DNA of 64,000 bases from Lachnospiraceae bacterium (GTDB lineage: Bacteria; Bacillota; Clostridia; Lachnospirales; Lachnospiraceae), in contig JAFUXA010000014.1 in assembly GCA_017470985.1 (NCBI GenBank), positions 124,001-188,000 on the forward strand, written 5' to 3'. The notes below the pieces were generated by a model. The model did not search any database. It worked only from the letters and a program-made list of their open reading frames with translations, and had not been told where the DNA came from. Position numbers and translations under genes: made by a program. This document shows, piece after piece, positions 52,480 through 61,704 of the stretch (the stretch's first letter is position 1; each line of letters begins with the position of its first letter).

Positions 52480-53511
52480 TTAAAATAATTTAATAATGTC
52501 ATTTATCATGACAAAAACCATAAGAGCCATCAGAAGCATGAAACCAATTGTATGAATGGTTCCCTCGATTTCCTCTTTCATCTTCCGACGTCTAAATACT
52601 TCTATTATGAAAAATAATAACCTACCACCATCAAGAGCTGGCAAAGGAAGCAGATTCATAACTCCCAGGTTTGCTGACAGCATAATAGCAATATTTAACA
52701 TATTCATTGCAATATAAAAAACTCCATCCACAGCTGACACTTGATATGTATCATCAATGACCTTTACAATTCCCACAGGACCTGACATATCTGCAGGTGT
52801 GAGCTTTCCTGTAAGCAACATTTTCAAGCTGGCAAATACTGTATAAATCTGATATTTAATCTCATATATACTATATTTGAAAGTCTCCAAAAAACCTGTC
52901 TTCTCCGGCGCACCGCTTCCTTGTATGCCCAGCGAATATCTACCGGTTTCCGGATTCAATTTAGGCTCAATAACTACATTGTGCGCCTTCCCATCCCGAA
53001 GATAGGTAACATCCAAATCCTCGCCGGAATGGATAAATGACAGCACACTTATCTCCTGATAGAAATGAACCTTGTAACCATTAATCTGTACAATTTCATC
53101 TCCTGCCTGCATTCCCTGTTCTTCAGCTGAGTAGCCTTCTAAAACACCTGCAACAATAGGTTTGCTTACACCTACAAAGCTAATCATTACAATTGATAGA
53201 ACAAATGCCAGTATAAAATTAAATAGTGGTCCTGCAAAGACAATAGCTATTCTCTGCCATACATTCTTATTGTTAAAAGCTCTGCCATCAGAGCTTTCTT
53301 CATCTTCACCCTCCATCATGCAGGCTCCACCAAAAGGAAGTAATCTCAAGGCATAGGTTGTCTCCCCCTTTGTGAAATGCAAAATTCTAGGTCCAAGTCC
53401 AAGACAGAATTCATTAACTTTCACATCACAAGCCTTGGCCACCAGAAAATGTCCCAGCTCATGAAATATTACTATAAAACTAAAAATAAGAATTGCAATA
53501 ATAATACTCAT
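52480..53511 (-). CDS. rseP: Site-2 membrane metalloprotease (RseP/RasP type)
   Basis: 343 residues, about four membrane helices. Intramembrane cleavage of signal-peptide remnants and anti-sigma factors. Zinc motif HELGHFLVAK at 17-26, PDZ domain about 115-190 (AEEQGMQAGDEIVQINGYKV), and the C-terminal LPLPALDGGRLLFFI with the third zinc ligand Asp. The ATG overlaps the dxr stop by one base. Confidence 0.95.
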   Translation of the reverse strand: MSIIIAILIFSFIVIFHELGHFLVAKACDVKVNEFCLGLGPRILHFTKGETTYALRLLPFGGACMMEGEDEESSDGRAFNNKNVWQRIAIVFAGPLFNFILAFVLSIVMISFVGVSKPIVAGVLEGYSAEEQGMQAGDEIVQINGYKVHFYQEISVLSFIHSGEDLDVTYLRDGKAHNVVIEPKLNPETGRYSLGIQGSGAPEKTGFLETFKYSIYEIKYQIYTVFASLKMLLTGKLTPADMSGPVGIVKVIDDTYQVSAVDGVFYIAMNMLNIAIMLSANLGVMNLLPLPALDGGRLLFFIIEVFRRRKMKEEIEGTIHTIGFMLLMALMVFVMINDIIKLF

Positions 53512-54659
53512 TAATAACGTCCTTCTATATAATCATATGTTAATTGCTCAGTTTCTAATATTTCTTCCAGATTAGGATTATTAATATAAGAAATATTTTC
53601 CATACATTCACCTATAATCTCTGGAATCTGTACATAGCGAATCTCGTTATTCAAAAATTTCGCCACTGCCTTCTCATTTGCTGCATTTAATACAGTTGGA
53701 ATATTGCCCCCCTGCTCCATAGCTTTATAGGCAAGAGCCAATCCTTTGAAAGCATTTAAATCCGGCTTTTCAAATGTCATCTGACCAACCTGAAACAAAT
53801 CTAAATACTCAGAATTAATAGGCTTGCGTTCAGGATAAAACAAAGCATATGAAATAGGAATTCTCATATCAGGAGTTCCCATTTGACCAATTACAGCTCC
53901 ATCATTAAATTGCACAGCAGAATGTAATATACTCTGTGGATGAATCACAACTGTAATTTTATCCAAATTCACATTAAACAAATGATGTGCTTCCATAACT
54001 TCCAATCCTTTGTTAACCATGGTAGAAGAATCAATTGTAATCTTCTTGCCCATGCTCCAGTTTGGATGATTTAATGCCTGTTCCAATGTAACATTTTGCA
54101 TTTCGTCCCAGGTCATACCTCTGAAAGGACCACCGGAAGCTGTCAGCAAAATCTGATTGATTTCATTGTGCTCCTCACCCTGTAAAGATTGAAAAATAGC
54201 ACTGTGTTCGGAATCTACAGGTAGAATCTTCACCTGATTCTTGCGAGCCAGAGGCATAATAATATGTCCTGCTGTAACAAGAGTTTCCTTATTGGCTAGA
54301 GCTATATCTTTCCCAGCCTCAATGGCAGCGATTGTAGGACGAATACCAAGCATACCTACAATGGCAGTAACCAAAATATCAGAGTCGGCAATAGTTGCAA
54401 CTGCAAGCAAGCCTTCCATCTGAGATACCACCTGTACACCTGATAAATCTGATATATTCTGTCTTAATTCTGCAGCTTTTTTGTCATCCCACACAGCAAC
54501 CAAAGATGGCTTATACTGGCGAATCTGCTTCTCAAGCAATTCGATATTGCTTCCAGCTGACAAAGCTACAACATTTAATTCACTACTATTTTGAGAAATA
54601 ATATCTAAAGTCTGTGTTCCAATAGAACCAGTTGATCCGAGAATAGCAACATTTCTCAT
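53511..54659 (-). CDS. dxr: 1-deoxy-D-xylulose 5-phosphate reductoisomerase
   Basis: 382 residues. First committed MEP-route step. NADPH motif ILGSTGSIGTQTLDII at 5-20, IALANKETLVTAG near 120, the metal-site LPVDSEHSAIFQSLQG near 147-162, and ASGGPFRGM plus NHPNWSMGKKITIDSSTMVNKGLEVMEAHHLF in parts near 180-230. A purine-rich GGAAGGAAGGA precedes the ATG. Confidence 0.97.
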   Translation of the reverse strand: MRNVAILGSTGSIGTQTLDIISQNSSELNVVALSAGSNIELLEKQIRQYKPSLVAVWDDKKAAELRQNISDLSGVQVVSQMEGLLAVATIADSDILVTAIVGMLGIRPTIAAIEAGKDIALANKETLVTAGHIIMPLARKNQVKILPVDSEHSAIFQSLQGEEHNEINQILLTASGGPFRGMTWDEMQNVTLEQALNHPNWSMGKKITIDSSTMVNKGLEVMEAHHLFNVNLDKITVVIHPQSILHSAVQFNDGAVIGQMGTPDMRIPISYALFYPERKPINSEYLDLFQVGQMTFEKPDLNAFKGLALAYKAMEQGGNIPTVLNAANEKAVAKFLNNEIRYVQIPEIIGECMENISYINNPNLEEILETEQLTYDYIEGRY

Positions 54660-54710
54660 AATTGCATCCTTCCTTCCATCATTAATCTAAAAACAAGTTT
54701 GTATAATATA

Positions 54711-55511
54711 TTACAGCAAATTAGAAGCCAAAAAATATACTATTGGTGCAGTGATAATAACACTGTCAAATCTATCAAGAATTCCACCATGTCCTGGGAT
54801 TAATTTACCATAATCCTTGATATCATAATTTCTCTTGATTGCAGAAGCAGCCAAATCTCCCACCATTGAAATCAAAGCTCCAATTCCACTTACAAAGGCC
54901 AAAATATATACTTCGCTCTGGGCCAAATCCATCTGCCCACGGAAAATATAACAATATAAAACGGTAAAAAGCATGGCTCCAACAACACCACCAACTGCAC
55001 CTTCAACAGATTTCTTCGGGCTGAGAACAGGTGCCATCTTGTGCTTTCCAAATAACACACCGACACAGTAAGCACAAGTATCACATCCCCATGAACACAA
55101 GAAGATTAACCATACCAGATAAGCGCCTCTCTCAAGCATTCTTGTCTGATATAAAAATGACAGCATAATAGCAACATAAAACAGTCCAAAGAATCCAGCC
55201 ATAATCTGATCTGCCTTGTACTTAGGATAAGTAAGTACATACACTCCAAGCATGATAATAAGAAATACTATTGGCAGAATCATATGATCGGGAAGAAACT
55301 TCCATAGTAAATCTGCATAATATATAAAACAAGCTATATATCCTACAAAACCTGCAATACTTCTCTCTATTCCAAATACCCTATACAACTCATACATTCC
55401 AATAATAGAAATGGCTGCCATAGTCCCCAATAATACATTTCCACCTGTAATAATCACAGCAAGAGCTATTATCACCAATACAATTCCGCTGATTAATCTA
55501 GTTCTAAACAT
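54711..55511 (-). CDS. cdsA: Phosphatidate cytidylyltransferase
   Basis: 266 residues, eight or so membrane helices. Makes CDP-diacylglycerol for phospholipids. Family signature near the end: GDLAASAIKRNYDIKDYGKLIPGHGGILDRFDS in overlapping parts (222-252). SPKKSVEGAVGGVVGAM near 163 is also conserved. AAAGGTAATT precedes the ATG. Placed between uppS and dxr as usual. Confidence 0.96.
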   Translation of the reverse strand: MFRTRLISGIVLVIIALAVIITGGNVLLGTMAAISIIGMYELYRVFGIERSIAGFVGYIACFIYYADLLWKFLPDHMILPIVFLIIMLGVYVLTYPKYKADQIMAGFFGLFYVAIMLSFLYQTRMLERGAYLVWLIFLCSWGCDTCAYCVGVLFGKHKMAPVLSPKKSVEGAVGGVVGAMLFTVLYCYIFRGQMDLAQSEVYILAFVSGIGALISMVGDLAASAIKRNYDIKDYGKLIPGHGGILDRFDSVIITAPIVYFLASNLL

Positions 55512-55541
55512 CTCAATAATTACCTTTCAAATAAATATTAT

Positions 55542-56240
55542 CTATACCTTACCATATCGACGGTCTCGATTTTCATAAGCTTCCACCGCTTCCTGTAAAT
55601 CTTTCTTACTAAAATCAGGCCATGGCACTGGAGTAAAATAGAATTCCGCATAAGCCAACTGCCATAAGAGATAATTGGATAATCTCTGCTCACCGCTGGT
55701 TCTAATCATTAAATCAGGATCCGGCAAATCTGCAGTATCTAAATATTTTGAGAAATTTTCCTCGGTAATATCTTCCACAGATAAATCTCCTGACATGATT
55801 TCCTTATTCATTTTGCGAATTCCTCGAACAATCTCATCTCTACTGCCATAATTTATGGCAAATGTCAGATCGAAACCATCATATGCAGCTGATTCCTCTT
55901 CTAATTCTCGAATCTGCTTCTGCATATCATCTGACAATCTGGTCTTGTCACCAATAACTCGAACTCTCATATTATTCTTTTTGGCAACAGCTTTACAAGT
56001 CTTGAGATAGGAACCCAACAACTTCATGAGAGCTTCCACTTCCTCATCAGGTCTGTTCCAGTTCTCTGTAGAAAAAGCATATAATGTCAAATATTTAATG
56101 CCCAAATCATATGCATCACGAGCTATAGTCTCTACATTTTTGGCACCTGCTGTATGTCCGGCTGTTCTAGGCAGACCTTTGGCTTTGGCCCATCTTCCAT
56201 TTCCATCTAATATGATTGCAACATGCTGTGGCACACTCAT
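55542..56240 (-). CDS. uppS: Undecaprenyl diphosphate synthase (cis-prenyltransferase)
   Basis: 232 residues. Builds C55-PP, the wall-precursor lipid carrier, from FPP and IPP. Catalytic Asp and the substrate loop in AIILDGNGRWAKAKGLPRTAGH at about 9-30 (in parts), LTLYAFSTENWNRP near 55-68, and the C-terminal DLMIRTSGEQRLSNYLLWQLAYAEFYFTPVPWPDF in parts near 178-212. GGAGG precedes the ATG. It uses the IPP made by the MEP genes nearby. Confidence 0.97.
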   Translation of the reverse strand: MSVPQHVAIILDGNGRWAKAKGLPRTAGHTAGAKNVETIARDAYDLGIKYLTLYAFSTENWNRPDEEVEALMKLLGSYLKTCKAVAKKNNMRVRVIGDKTRLSDDMQKQIRELEEESAAYDGFDLTFAINYGSRDEIVRGIRKMNKEIMSGDLSVEDITEENFSKYLDTADLPDPDLMIRTSGEQRLSNYLLWQLAYAEFYFTPVPWPDFSKKDLQEAVEAYENRDRRYGKV

Positions 56241-56260
56241 AAAAAACCTCCATAATGGTT

Positions 56261-56289
56261 AAAAAAAGGGCACTAATTAAGTGCCCCTT
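56261..56289 (-). terminator. Terminator between frr and uppS
   Basis: Stem AAGGGCAC/GTGCCCCTT with loop TAATTAA and a long T run (56261-56267) on the minus strand, 16 bases after frr. It probably sets the level of uppS and later genes by partial read-through, since I see no separate uppS promoter in the remaining 20 bases. Confidence 0.82.
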
Positions 56290-56305
56290 ATCTTCTTTAA
56301 ATCAA

Positions 56306-56860
56306 TTAAACTGTAGTAACTTCCTTAGTCTTGGCCTCAACAGCCTTGTCTATGTCAGCAATAAACTTATCTGTAAGCTTCTGAACCTCGTCTTCAAGTC
56401 CTTTGATCTCATCTTCTGAAATGTCAGCTTCCTTAGACAACTTCTTGAAAGAATCATTGGCATCTCTACGAATATTTCTGATAGCTACCTTGGCTTCTTC
56501 ACCGCGCTTCTTAACATCCTTGGCAAGTTCAAGACGTCTCTCCTCTGTAAGTTCAGGGAATACAAGTCTAATAACCTTACCGTCATTTGTAGGATTCAAT
56601 CCCAAATCAGACATCATAATAGCCTTCTCGATTTCCTTGAGTAAGCTTGCTTCCCAAGGCTGAATCTGAATCATTCTAGGCTCTGGTACATTGATGTTGG
56701 CAACCTGCTGTAATGAAGTAGGCACACCATAATAATCAACCATTACCTTGTCCAATACATGTGGATTAGCGCGTCCAGCTCTAATAGTTGTATATTCTTC
56801 TGTTAAATTATTGAAAGACTTCTGCATCTTGTCTTCATAAACTGATAATCTCTCGTCCAT
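56306..56860 (-). CDS. frr: Ribosome recycling factor
   Basis: 184 residues, family length. Frees ribosomes after termination with EF-G. Marks: FNNLTEEYTTIRAGRANPHVLDKV near 15-38 in part, ANINVPEPRMIQIQPWE, NPTNDGKVIRLVFPELTEERR. An ATG at 56872 is itself part of the GGAGG ribosome site; the ATG at 56860, 5 bases after it, is chosen (MDERLSVYEDK). pyrH ends 12 bases upstream. Confidence 0.96.
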   Translation of the reverse strand: MDERLSVYEDKMQKSFNNLTEEYTTIRAGRANPHVLDKVMVDYYGVPTSLQQVANINVPEPRMIQIQPWEASLLKEIEKAIMMSDLGLNPTNDGKVIRLVFPELTEERRLELAKDVKKRGEEAKVAIRNIRRDANDSFKKLSKEADISEDEIKGLEDEVQKLTDKFIADIDKAVEAKTKEVTTV

Positions 56861-56871
56861 TACATCCTCCA

Positions 56872-57567
56872 TTATACAGTAACCTTTGTACCATTAAAGT
56901 CTCCTGAAATTGCTTTCACAATACTGTTTTCTTCCTGCAATGCAAATACATACATTGGCATTTTATTTTCCATACACATAATAGAAGCTGTCAAATCAAC
57001 AACTGCTAATTGCTTATCTATAACTTCCTGAATTGGAAGCTCGTCGTATCTCTTAGCGTCCGGATTAACCTTTGGATCACTGTCATATACTCCATCAATT
57101 GCCTTGGCAAGAAGGATAACATCAGCCTCAATCTCAATTGCGCGCAAAACTGTAGCTGTATCTGTTGAGAAATAAGGATGTCCTGTACCTCCTGCAAAGA
57201 AGCAAACCTTACCCTGTGCAAAAGCAGCATTTGCAGCATCCTTGGAGAATCCCTGTGTAAATGCTCCGCATACAAATGGTGTAAATACTTCTGTAGTCAT
57301 ACCTACGAATCTGAAAATCTCTGATACATAGATACAGTTCATAACAGTTGCAAGCATACCAATCTGATCTGCCTTGGTTCTGTCAATTGTCTCAGAAGTA
57401 CGACCACGCCAGAAGTTACCACCACCGATTACGATACCAACTTCTACGCCGTCATCAACAAGCTTCTTAACCTGCTTTGCTACTGCAATACAAGTTTGCT
57501 CATGAAAACCAGTTTTATTCTCTCCGGCAAGTGCCTCGCCACTTAATTTCAATAATACTCTCTTCAT
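56872..57567 (-). CDS. pyrH: Uridylate kinase
   Basis: 231 residues. UMP to UDP. Marks: RVLLKLSGEALAG near 3-15, VGIVIGGGNFWRGR near 42-55, DQIGMLATVMN near 66, FFAGGTGHPYFSTDTATVLRAIEI near 122-145 in part, and KAIDGVYDSDPKVNPDAKRYDEL near 154. Followed by frr, the standard pair. The ATG lies 15 bases after the bactofilin stop. Confidence 0.97.
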   Translation of the reverse strand: MKRVLLKLSGEALAGENKTGFHEQTCIAVAKQVKKLVDDGVEVGIVIGGGNFWRGRTSETIDRTKADQIGMLATVMNCIYVSEIFRFVGMTTEVFTPFVCGAFTQGFSKDAANAAFAQGKVCFFAGGTGHPYFSTDTATVLRAIEIEADVILLAKAIDGVYDSDPKVNPDAKRYDELPIQEVIDKQLAVVDLTASIMCMENKMPMYVFALQEENSIVKAISGDFNGTKVTV

Positions 57568-57582
57568 TATGCCAAACCTCGT

Positions 57583-58371
57583 TTATGCAAATAATCCATC
57601 CACATCAACATCAGCATATACCTGAGAACAGAATCCCTGGATAACAGCACCATTGTTGATCTGAACTGAACGAGACTTAATATTACCAACGATAACTGCT
57701 GATGTATCAACAACAACAGGTCCCTGAACATCAATGTCACCCTTTACAGCACCAGCGATAACTGCTGATGTAGCTGAAATGTTACCAATAATAACTGAAC
57801 CAACACCAATCTTGGCTGTTCCAGATGTATTAACTTCACCTTCAATCTTGGCAGCATCTGCGAAAAACTCTGATGAAGTACTATTTCCTGTAATAGAACC
57901 TGTAACAACAAGCTTTCCATTACATGCAACATCACCGTTGATTGTACCCTGAACATCAACTGAACCAGCAGACTCAATATTACCTGTAATCTTCATTCCA
58001 GCTGTAATAAGTGCTGTCTCATCTGTAACTGCTTCTGTCTGTGTAAATACAGGTGTACTAACTGGCTGTGCAGCTGGTGTAGGTGCTACTGTCTCTCTTG
58101 TTGTATTATTTAACTCCTCGTTGAAATCCATTGTGTTTGTAACCTCCGATGTATTTGTTTCATTCTTTGATGCGATTGACTCATTATTATCAACCTTCTT
58201 TGATACCTGTTCTAAAAGTCCATCTAATTTATTTAATTCAGACTCAACATCAATATCAGTATTAAGAGGTGTAGTATCATTAACCTCTTCTGTCTCGTCA
58301 AATTCCTCATCTGAAACTATATCATTTACTGCCTCTGAGAAATCATCCTTAAACTCTTTAAAAAATCCCAT
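57583..58371 (-). CDS. Bactofilin-domain (polymer-forming cytoskeletal) protein
   Basis: 262 residues. Residues 1-125 are acidic and disordered-looking (FKDDFSEAVNDIVSDEEFDETEE at the start), with a Thr/Pro/Ala stretch. The C-terminal 130 residues form the bactofilin beta-helix, with repeated short turns such as GSVDVQGTINGDVACNGKLVVTGS and VVVDTSAVIVGNIKSRSVQI in part. Bactofilins self-assemble into filaments that guide wall growth. Start ATG has AGGAAAG. It lies between the polysaccharide deacetylase gene and pyrH, without a terminator on either side. Confidence 0.88.
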   Translation of the reverse strand: MGFFKEFKDDFSEAVNDIVSDEEFDETEEVNDTTPLNTDIDVESELNKLDGLLEQVSKKVDNNESIASKNETNTSEVTNTMDFNEELNNTTRETVAPTPAAQPVSTPVFTQTEAVTDETALITAGMKITGNIESAGSVDVQGTINGDVACNGKLVVTGSITGNSTSSEFFADAAKIEGEVNTSGTAKIGVGSVIIGNISATSAVIAGAVKGDIDVQGPVVVDTSAVIVGNIKSRSVQINNGAVIQGFCSQVYADVDVDGLFA

Positions 58372-58398
58372 TATCTTTCCTCCATTTTCTCTTATACA

Positions 58399-59325
58399 TT
58401 ACTTCGAAATAGTAACATGCTGAATAACTGTAGTCTCCCCATCTATAGGTAAAATCAAAGCTCCTGCTTTCTGAAGTTCTTCAATCAACTTCGGCAGAGC
58501 CTGTACAGTCGCATCTTTTGCCTCAGTATCGTGCATAAGCACAACCGACGTTTTATATTTTACCACATCATTCATTACATTTTCAACCAAATCATCAGGT
58601 GTATATGCCAAAGATGTAGCATCTCCACTGGACACATTCCAGTCGAAATATTTCACCCCTTGATCGTTTACATATTGTATGTATTGAGACATATCAATAT
58701 TGCTCACCTTGTTACTACTTCCACCAGGAAATCTGTAATATACACTCTCCACTCCTGTGGTATCATAAATCAGATTTTGTATCTGTTCAAAATCATTTTT
58801 GAAAGCATCCAAAGAACTGTATATTTCAGAATATTTATGGGAATATGAATGCATACCAATAGTATGTCCCTCATTTACTATTCTCTGATATAATCCTTTG
58901 TATTCTTCCTCAGGTTTTCCTACCACGAAAAAAGTAGCTTTTACGCCATAATCATCTAAAATATCCAAAATCTCATTGGTATTTTCGCTAGGACCATCAT
59001 CAAAAGTCAGATAAACCTTTAACACGTCTTCTGTTCCAGCCAGATTATCTATATCCTCATCTGTTTGATTAACAAGTTTAAGGCCTGCATCTGCTCCATT
59101 TACTCCAGCCTCAACATTTTCAGAATAATCATAATCCCCTGTGAGAAAATCAATCTGTTTCTGTAACGATACAACCTTGATACATAGCAAAGTAATAACG
59201 ATTATAGAAATAGCCATCCAGATAGCAATGGTGGACAATATTGCAGTCTTTATTCTAGCCACTCGTTTGCGCCTATCCCGCTTACTTTTTAAGTTATTAG
59301 GCTCATTAGAATCATTTCCAGCCAT
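58399..59325 (-). CDS. Membrane-anchored polysaccharide deacetylase (NodB fold)
   Basis: 308 residues. A basic cytoplasmic head (NLKSKRDRRKRVARIK), one membrane helix (ILSTIAIWMAISIIVITLLCI), then the extracellular NodB domain: motif 1 YLTFDDGPSEN near 107-117, motif 2 GMHSYSHKY near 157, motif 3 YRFPGGSSN, motif 4 DWNVSSGDA, and motif 5 VVLMHD. All metal and catalytic residues are present. Likely removes acetyl groups from peptidoglycan sugars. Its own promoter (59374-59402) starts the run that continues through bactofilin to pyrH. Confidence 0.93.
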   Translation of the reverse strand: MAGNDSNEPNNLKSKRDRRKRVARIKTAILSTIAIWMAISIIVITLLCIKVVSLQKQIDFLTGDYDYSENVEAGVNGADAGLKLVNQTDEDIDNLAGTEDVLKVYLTFDDGPSENTNEILDILDDYGVKATFFVVGKPEEEYKGLYQRIVNEGHTIGMHSYSHKYSEIYSSLDAFKNDFEQIQNLIYDTTGVESVYYRFPGGSSNKVSNIDMSQYIQYVNDQGVKYFDWNVSSGDATSLAYTPDDLVENVMNDVVKYKTSVVLMHDTEAKDATVQALPKLIEELQKAGALILPIDGETTVIQHVTISK

Positions 59326-59373
59326 GGCTTAAATCTCCTTCCCTAAAGTCTTTCTTATTGTATCATATTTAGT

Positions 59374-59402
59374 ATAATACGCAACAGAATAACATTTTCC
59401 AA
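59374..59402 (-). promoter_or_regulatory. Promoter upstream of the polysaccharide deacetylase gene
   Basis: Minus-strand TTGGAA (59397-59402), 17-base spacer, TATTAT (59374-59379), 49 bases before the ATG. An overlapping TTGCGT-16-TACAAT alternative is also present. Confidence 0.6.
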
Positions 59403-59407
59403 GCATG

Positions 59408-59446
59408 AAAAAACCGTCGCAACTATATAATATAGAAGCGACGGTT
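59408..59446 (-). terminator. Terminator of apbE
   Basis: AACCGTCGC (59412-59420) with GCGACGGTT (59438-59446), A/T-rich loop, then TTTTTT-type run on the minus strand; it begins 4 bases after the apbE stop. Confidence 0.9.
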
Positions 59447-59449
59447 AAA

Positions 59450-60532
59450 TCATTCTTTTATAAAATTATACTTGGACATATTGTCACTAAAATGAGCATT
59501 TCCTTCATTATCAATCAGAATGCATTCTATTTCATCATTACTATTCACAAGTTTTATAGCCTCATCTATACCAAGACAGAAACACGCGGTGGAATATGCA
59601 TCACATACCATTGATGATTTTCCAATTATTGTTGCACTTATAATCCCATTATCTGCCGGATAGCCGGAAGCAGGATTTAAAATATGATGATATCGAATAT
59701 TACCAACTGTAAAATATCTCTCATAATTACCTGATGTAACAACAGACAAATCATCTATACTGACACCACCATAGACTGCATTAGTATCAATAGGATTCTT
59801 GATTCCAACTTTCCATTTTGAACCATCAGTTTTACTACCTATAGTAATAATATTTCCTCCGAAATCTAAAATTCCATAAATACTTGGATTTTCCTCTAGA
59901 ATCAGATTTTTGACAACATCAGCAGCATAGCCTTTGGCAACAGCTCCCACATTCAATTGTACATTTGATGACTTCACCGAAAGAACACCTTTATCAACAT
60001 CAAGTCCAATATATTCCATTCCGGTATTCTCAAGTGCAGTTTCAATTTCTTCATCTGTAGGAATCTTCTCATGATCAGTGCCGATTCCCCAGAGATTTAT
60101 CAAATTCCCTATTGTAATATCCAATGCACCATTTGATGACTTTCCCACTCTAATGGCACATTCAATTACATCACACAGTTCATTTGAAATATTAAACTCA
60201 GCTTTCCCTGAAGCAATGTCTCTATTTATTATAGATAACTCACTAGAATCCAGCTGCGCACTAAATATCTCTTCAAGAGACTCCACTTTGTGAAAGGAAT
60301 CCTCCAAGGCCTTGTTTAAGACCTTCTCATCCTCACCATATAAAGTTATAGACATGACGGTGTCAAAATGTATCTCTGTTCCTGTCACAGTCTTAGTTTC
60401 TTTCGAACCGGCTAAATCTGCTAAATCGCATCCAGATAAAGTAATAATAGTAAGCATCAATATAATGCTAAGAATCGATTTCTTATAATATTTGCTATTG
60501 ATTCTTCTCAAAACATTTAATAAATATCTCAC
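59450..60532 (-). CDS. apbE: FAD:protein FMN transferase, lipoprotein
   Basis: 360 residues. Attaches FMN through a phosphoester bond to Thr in SGAT/TGAT sites of RnfG and RnfD. Signal with lipobox (LTIITLSGC, Cys near 34), TEIHFDTVMSITLYG, the FAD/Mg region VGAVAKGYAADVVKNLI, DFGGNIITIG, HILNPASGYPAD, and the metal-site CDAYSTACFCLG. Two GTG codons are candidate starts: 60544, overlapping the GGAG ribosome site, and 60532, 11 bases after it; I prefer 60532 with moderate certainty. The gene is monocistronic. Its likely targets, RnfG and RnfD, are 50 kb away in the window. Confidence 0.92.
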   Translation of the reverse strand: MRYLLNVLRRINSKYYKKSILSIILMLTIITLSGCDLADLAGSKETKTVTGTEIHFDTVMSITLYGEDEKVLNKALEDSFHKVESLEEIFSAQLDSSELSIINRDIASGKAEFNISNELCDVIECAIRVGKSSNGALDITIGNLINLWGIGTDHEKIPTDEEIETALENTGMEYIGLDVDKGVLSVKSSNVQLNVGAVAKGYAADVVKNLILEENPSIYGILDFGGNIITIGSKTDGSKWKVGIKNPIDTNAVYGGVSIDDLSVVTSGNYERYFTVGNIRYHHILNPASGYPADNGIISATIIGKSSMVCDAYSTACFCLGIDEAIKLVNSNDEIECILIDNEGNAHFSDNMSKYNFIKE

Positions 60533-60574
60533 AAAAATACTCACTCCGTATCATTTTAATTCAATGCACTGGTA

Positions 60575-60603
60575 ATTGTATCATTACTCACAGTAATTGT
60601 CAC
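60575..60603 (-). promoter_or_regulatory. apbE promoter with an operator-like palindrome in the spacer
   Basis: Minus-strand GTGACA (60598-60603), 17-base spacer, TACAAT (60575-60580). The spacer contains the palindrome ATTACT-CAC-AGTAAT (60583-60597), and the 10-base half TCACAGTAAT (60588-60597) repeats directly at 60600-60609, over the -35. A repressor bound here would block RNA polymerase. I cannot name the regulator. Confidence 0.6.
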
Positions 60604-60680
60604 AGTAATGTTATATGAATAGAACAAACAAGCTGTTTTTTTGATTTTCAAGCTTTTTTTAACAAAGGAAATCAAAAAGT

Positions 60681-60716
60681 AAAAACCGTCATCCAAAGTT
60701 TCCTCTAGATGACGGT
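60681..60716 (-). terminator. Terminator of rpsB-tsf
   Basis: ACCGTCATC (60685-60693) with GATGACGGT (60708-60716), loop of 14, then TTTTT on the minus strand. 45 bases after the tsf stop. Confidence 0.9.
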
Positions 60717-60761
60717 AAAACATATTTAATATCAAATTACTGTTTTATAATAATCAGCCTA

Positions 60762-61670
60762 TTACTGACCCATCTGCTTTGCAACTTCTTCTGCAAAGTT
60801 CTCTTCCTTCTTCTCCATGCCTTCGCCTACTTCGAAACGAACCATCTCTGTAATCTTAATGTCAGAAGATACAGACTCAAGATACTTAGCAACGCTCTGC
60901 TTTCCATCCTCAGCCTTTACATATACCTGATCCATAAGAACTACATCCTTAAGCATCTTGTTGATACGACCCTTGATGATACCGTCCTTTACCTTATCAG
61001 GCTTAGAAGCTTCCTTAGGATCATTCTCCATCTGAGCCTTCAAAATCTCCGTCTCATGATCGATGTAAGACTGCTCTACATCTGTATCATAGATGTACTT
61101 TGGATTCAAAGCTGCAATCTGCATTGCAACATTTGTAAGAGCCTCTTTTGCAGCATCATCAGATGCACCCTCTGCAGCAACAAGAACACCAATTCTACCG
61201 CCACCGTGTACATAAGATACTACAACATCTCCAGAAACCTTCTTGAAACGACGAACAGATAACTTCTCGCCGATTGTAGCTGTCTTCTCAACAAGCTCAT
61301 CCTTCAAACCGTTAAGATCAAGAAGAGCTTCAACATCCTCTCCGTCTACACCACCATTAAGTGATGAAGCAAGAGCCTGATCTGCAACAGACTGAACAAA
61401 GTTCTGGAATGTCTCATTCTTTGCAACGAAATCTGTCTCAGAGTTAACTTCAACAACACATGCTGTGTTGCCATCTAATGCGATACGTGTGATTCCTTCA
61501 GCTGCAATTCTGCTAGCCTTCTTCTCAGCCTTAGCCTGTCCGTTCTTTCTCAAGAACTCAACTGCTGCATCCATATCACCATCTGTCTCGCCAAGAGCCT
61601 TCTTACAGTCCATCATACCAGCGCCTGTAAGCTCACGTAATTCTTTTACCATAGCTGCTGTAATAGCCAT
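60762..61670 (-). CDS. tsf: Elongation factor Ts
   Basis: 302 residues. Nucleotide exchange factor for EF-Tu. UBA-like start VKELRELTGAGMMDCKKALGE near 8-28 in part, VVEVNSETDFVAKNETFQNFV near 73, and C-terminal VKAEDGKQSVAKYLE. The ORF runs to 61691, but GGAGG lies 8 bases before the ATG at 61670 (MAITAAMVKEL), the family start. Confidence 0.97.
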   Translation of the reverse strand: MAITAAMVKELRELTGAGMMDCKKALGETDGDMDAAVEFLRKNGQAKAEKKASRIAAEGITRIALDGNTACVVEVNSETDFVAKNETFQNFVQSVADQALASSLNGGVDGEDVEALLDLNGLKDELVEKTATIGEKLSVRRFKKVSGDVVVSYVHGGGRIGVLVAAEGASDDAAKEALTNVAMQIAALNPKYIYDTDVEQSYIDHETEILKAQMENDPKEASKPDKVKDGIIKGRINKMLKDVVLMDQVYVKAEDGKQSVAKYLESVSSDIKITEMVRFEVGEGMEKKEENFAEEVAKQMGQ

Positions 61671-61704
61671 TTTACATTCCTCCAATATCATAATTTCAAG
61701 TTAT

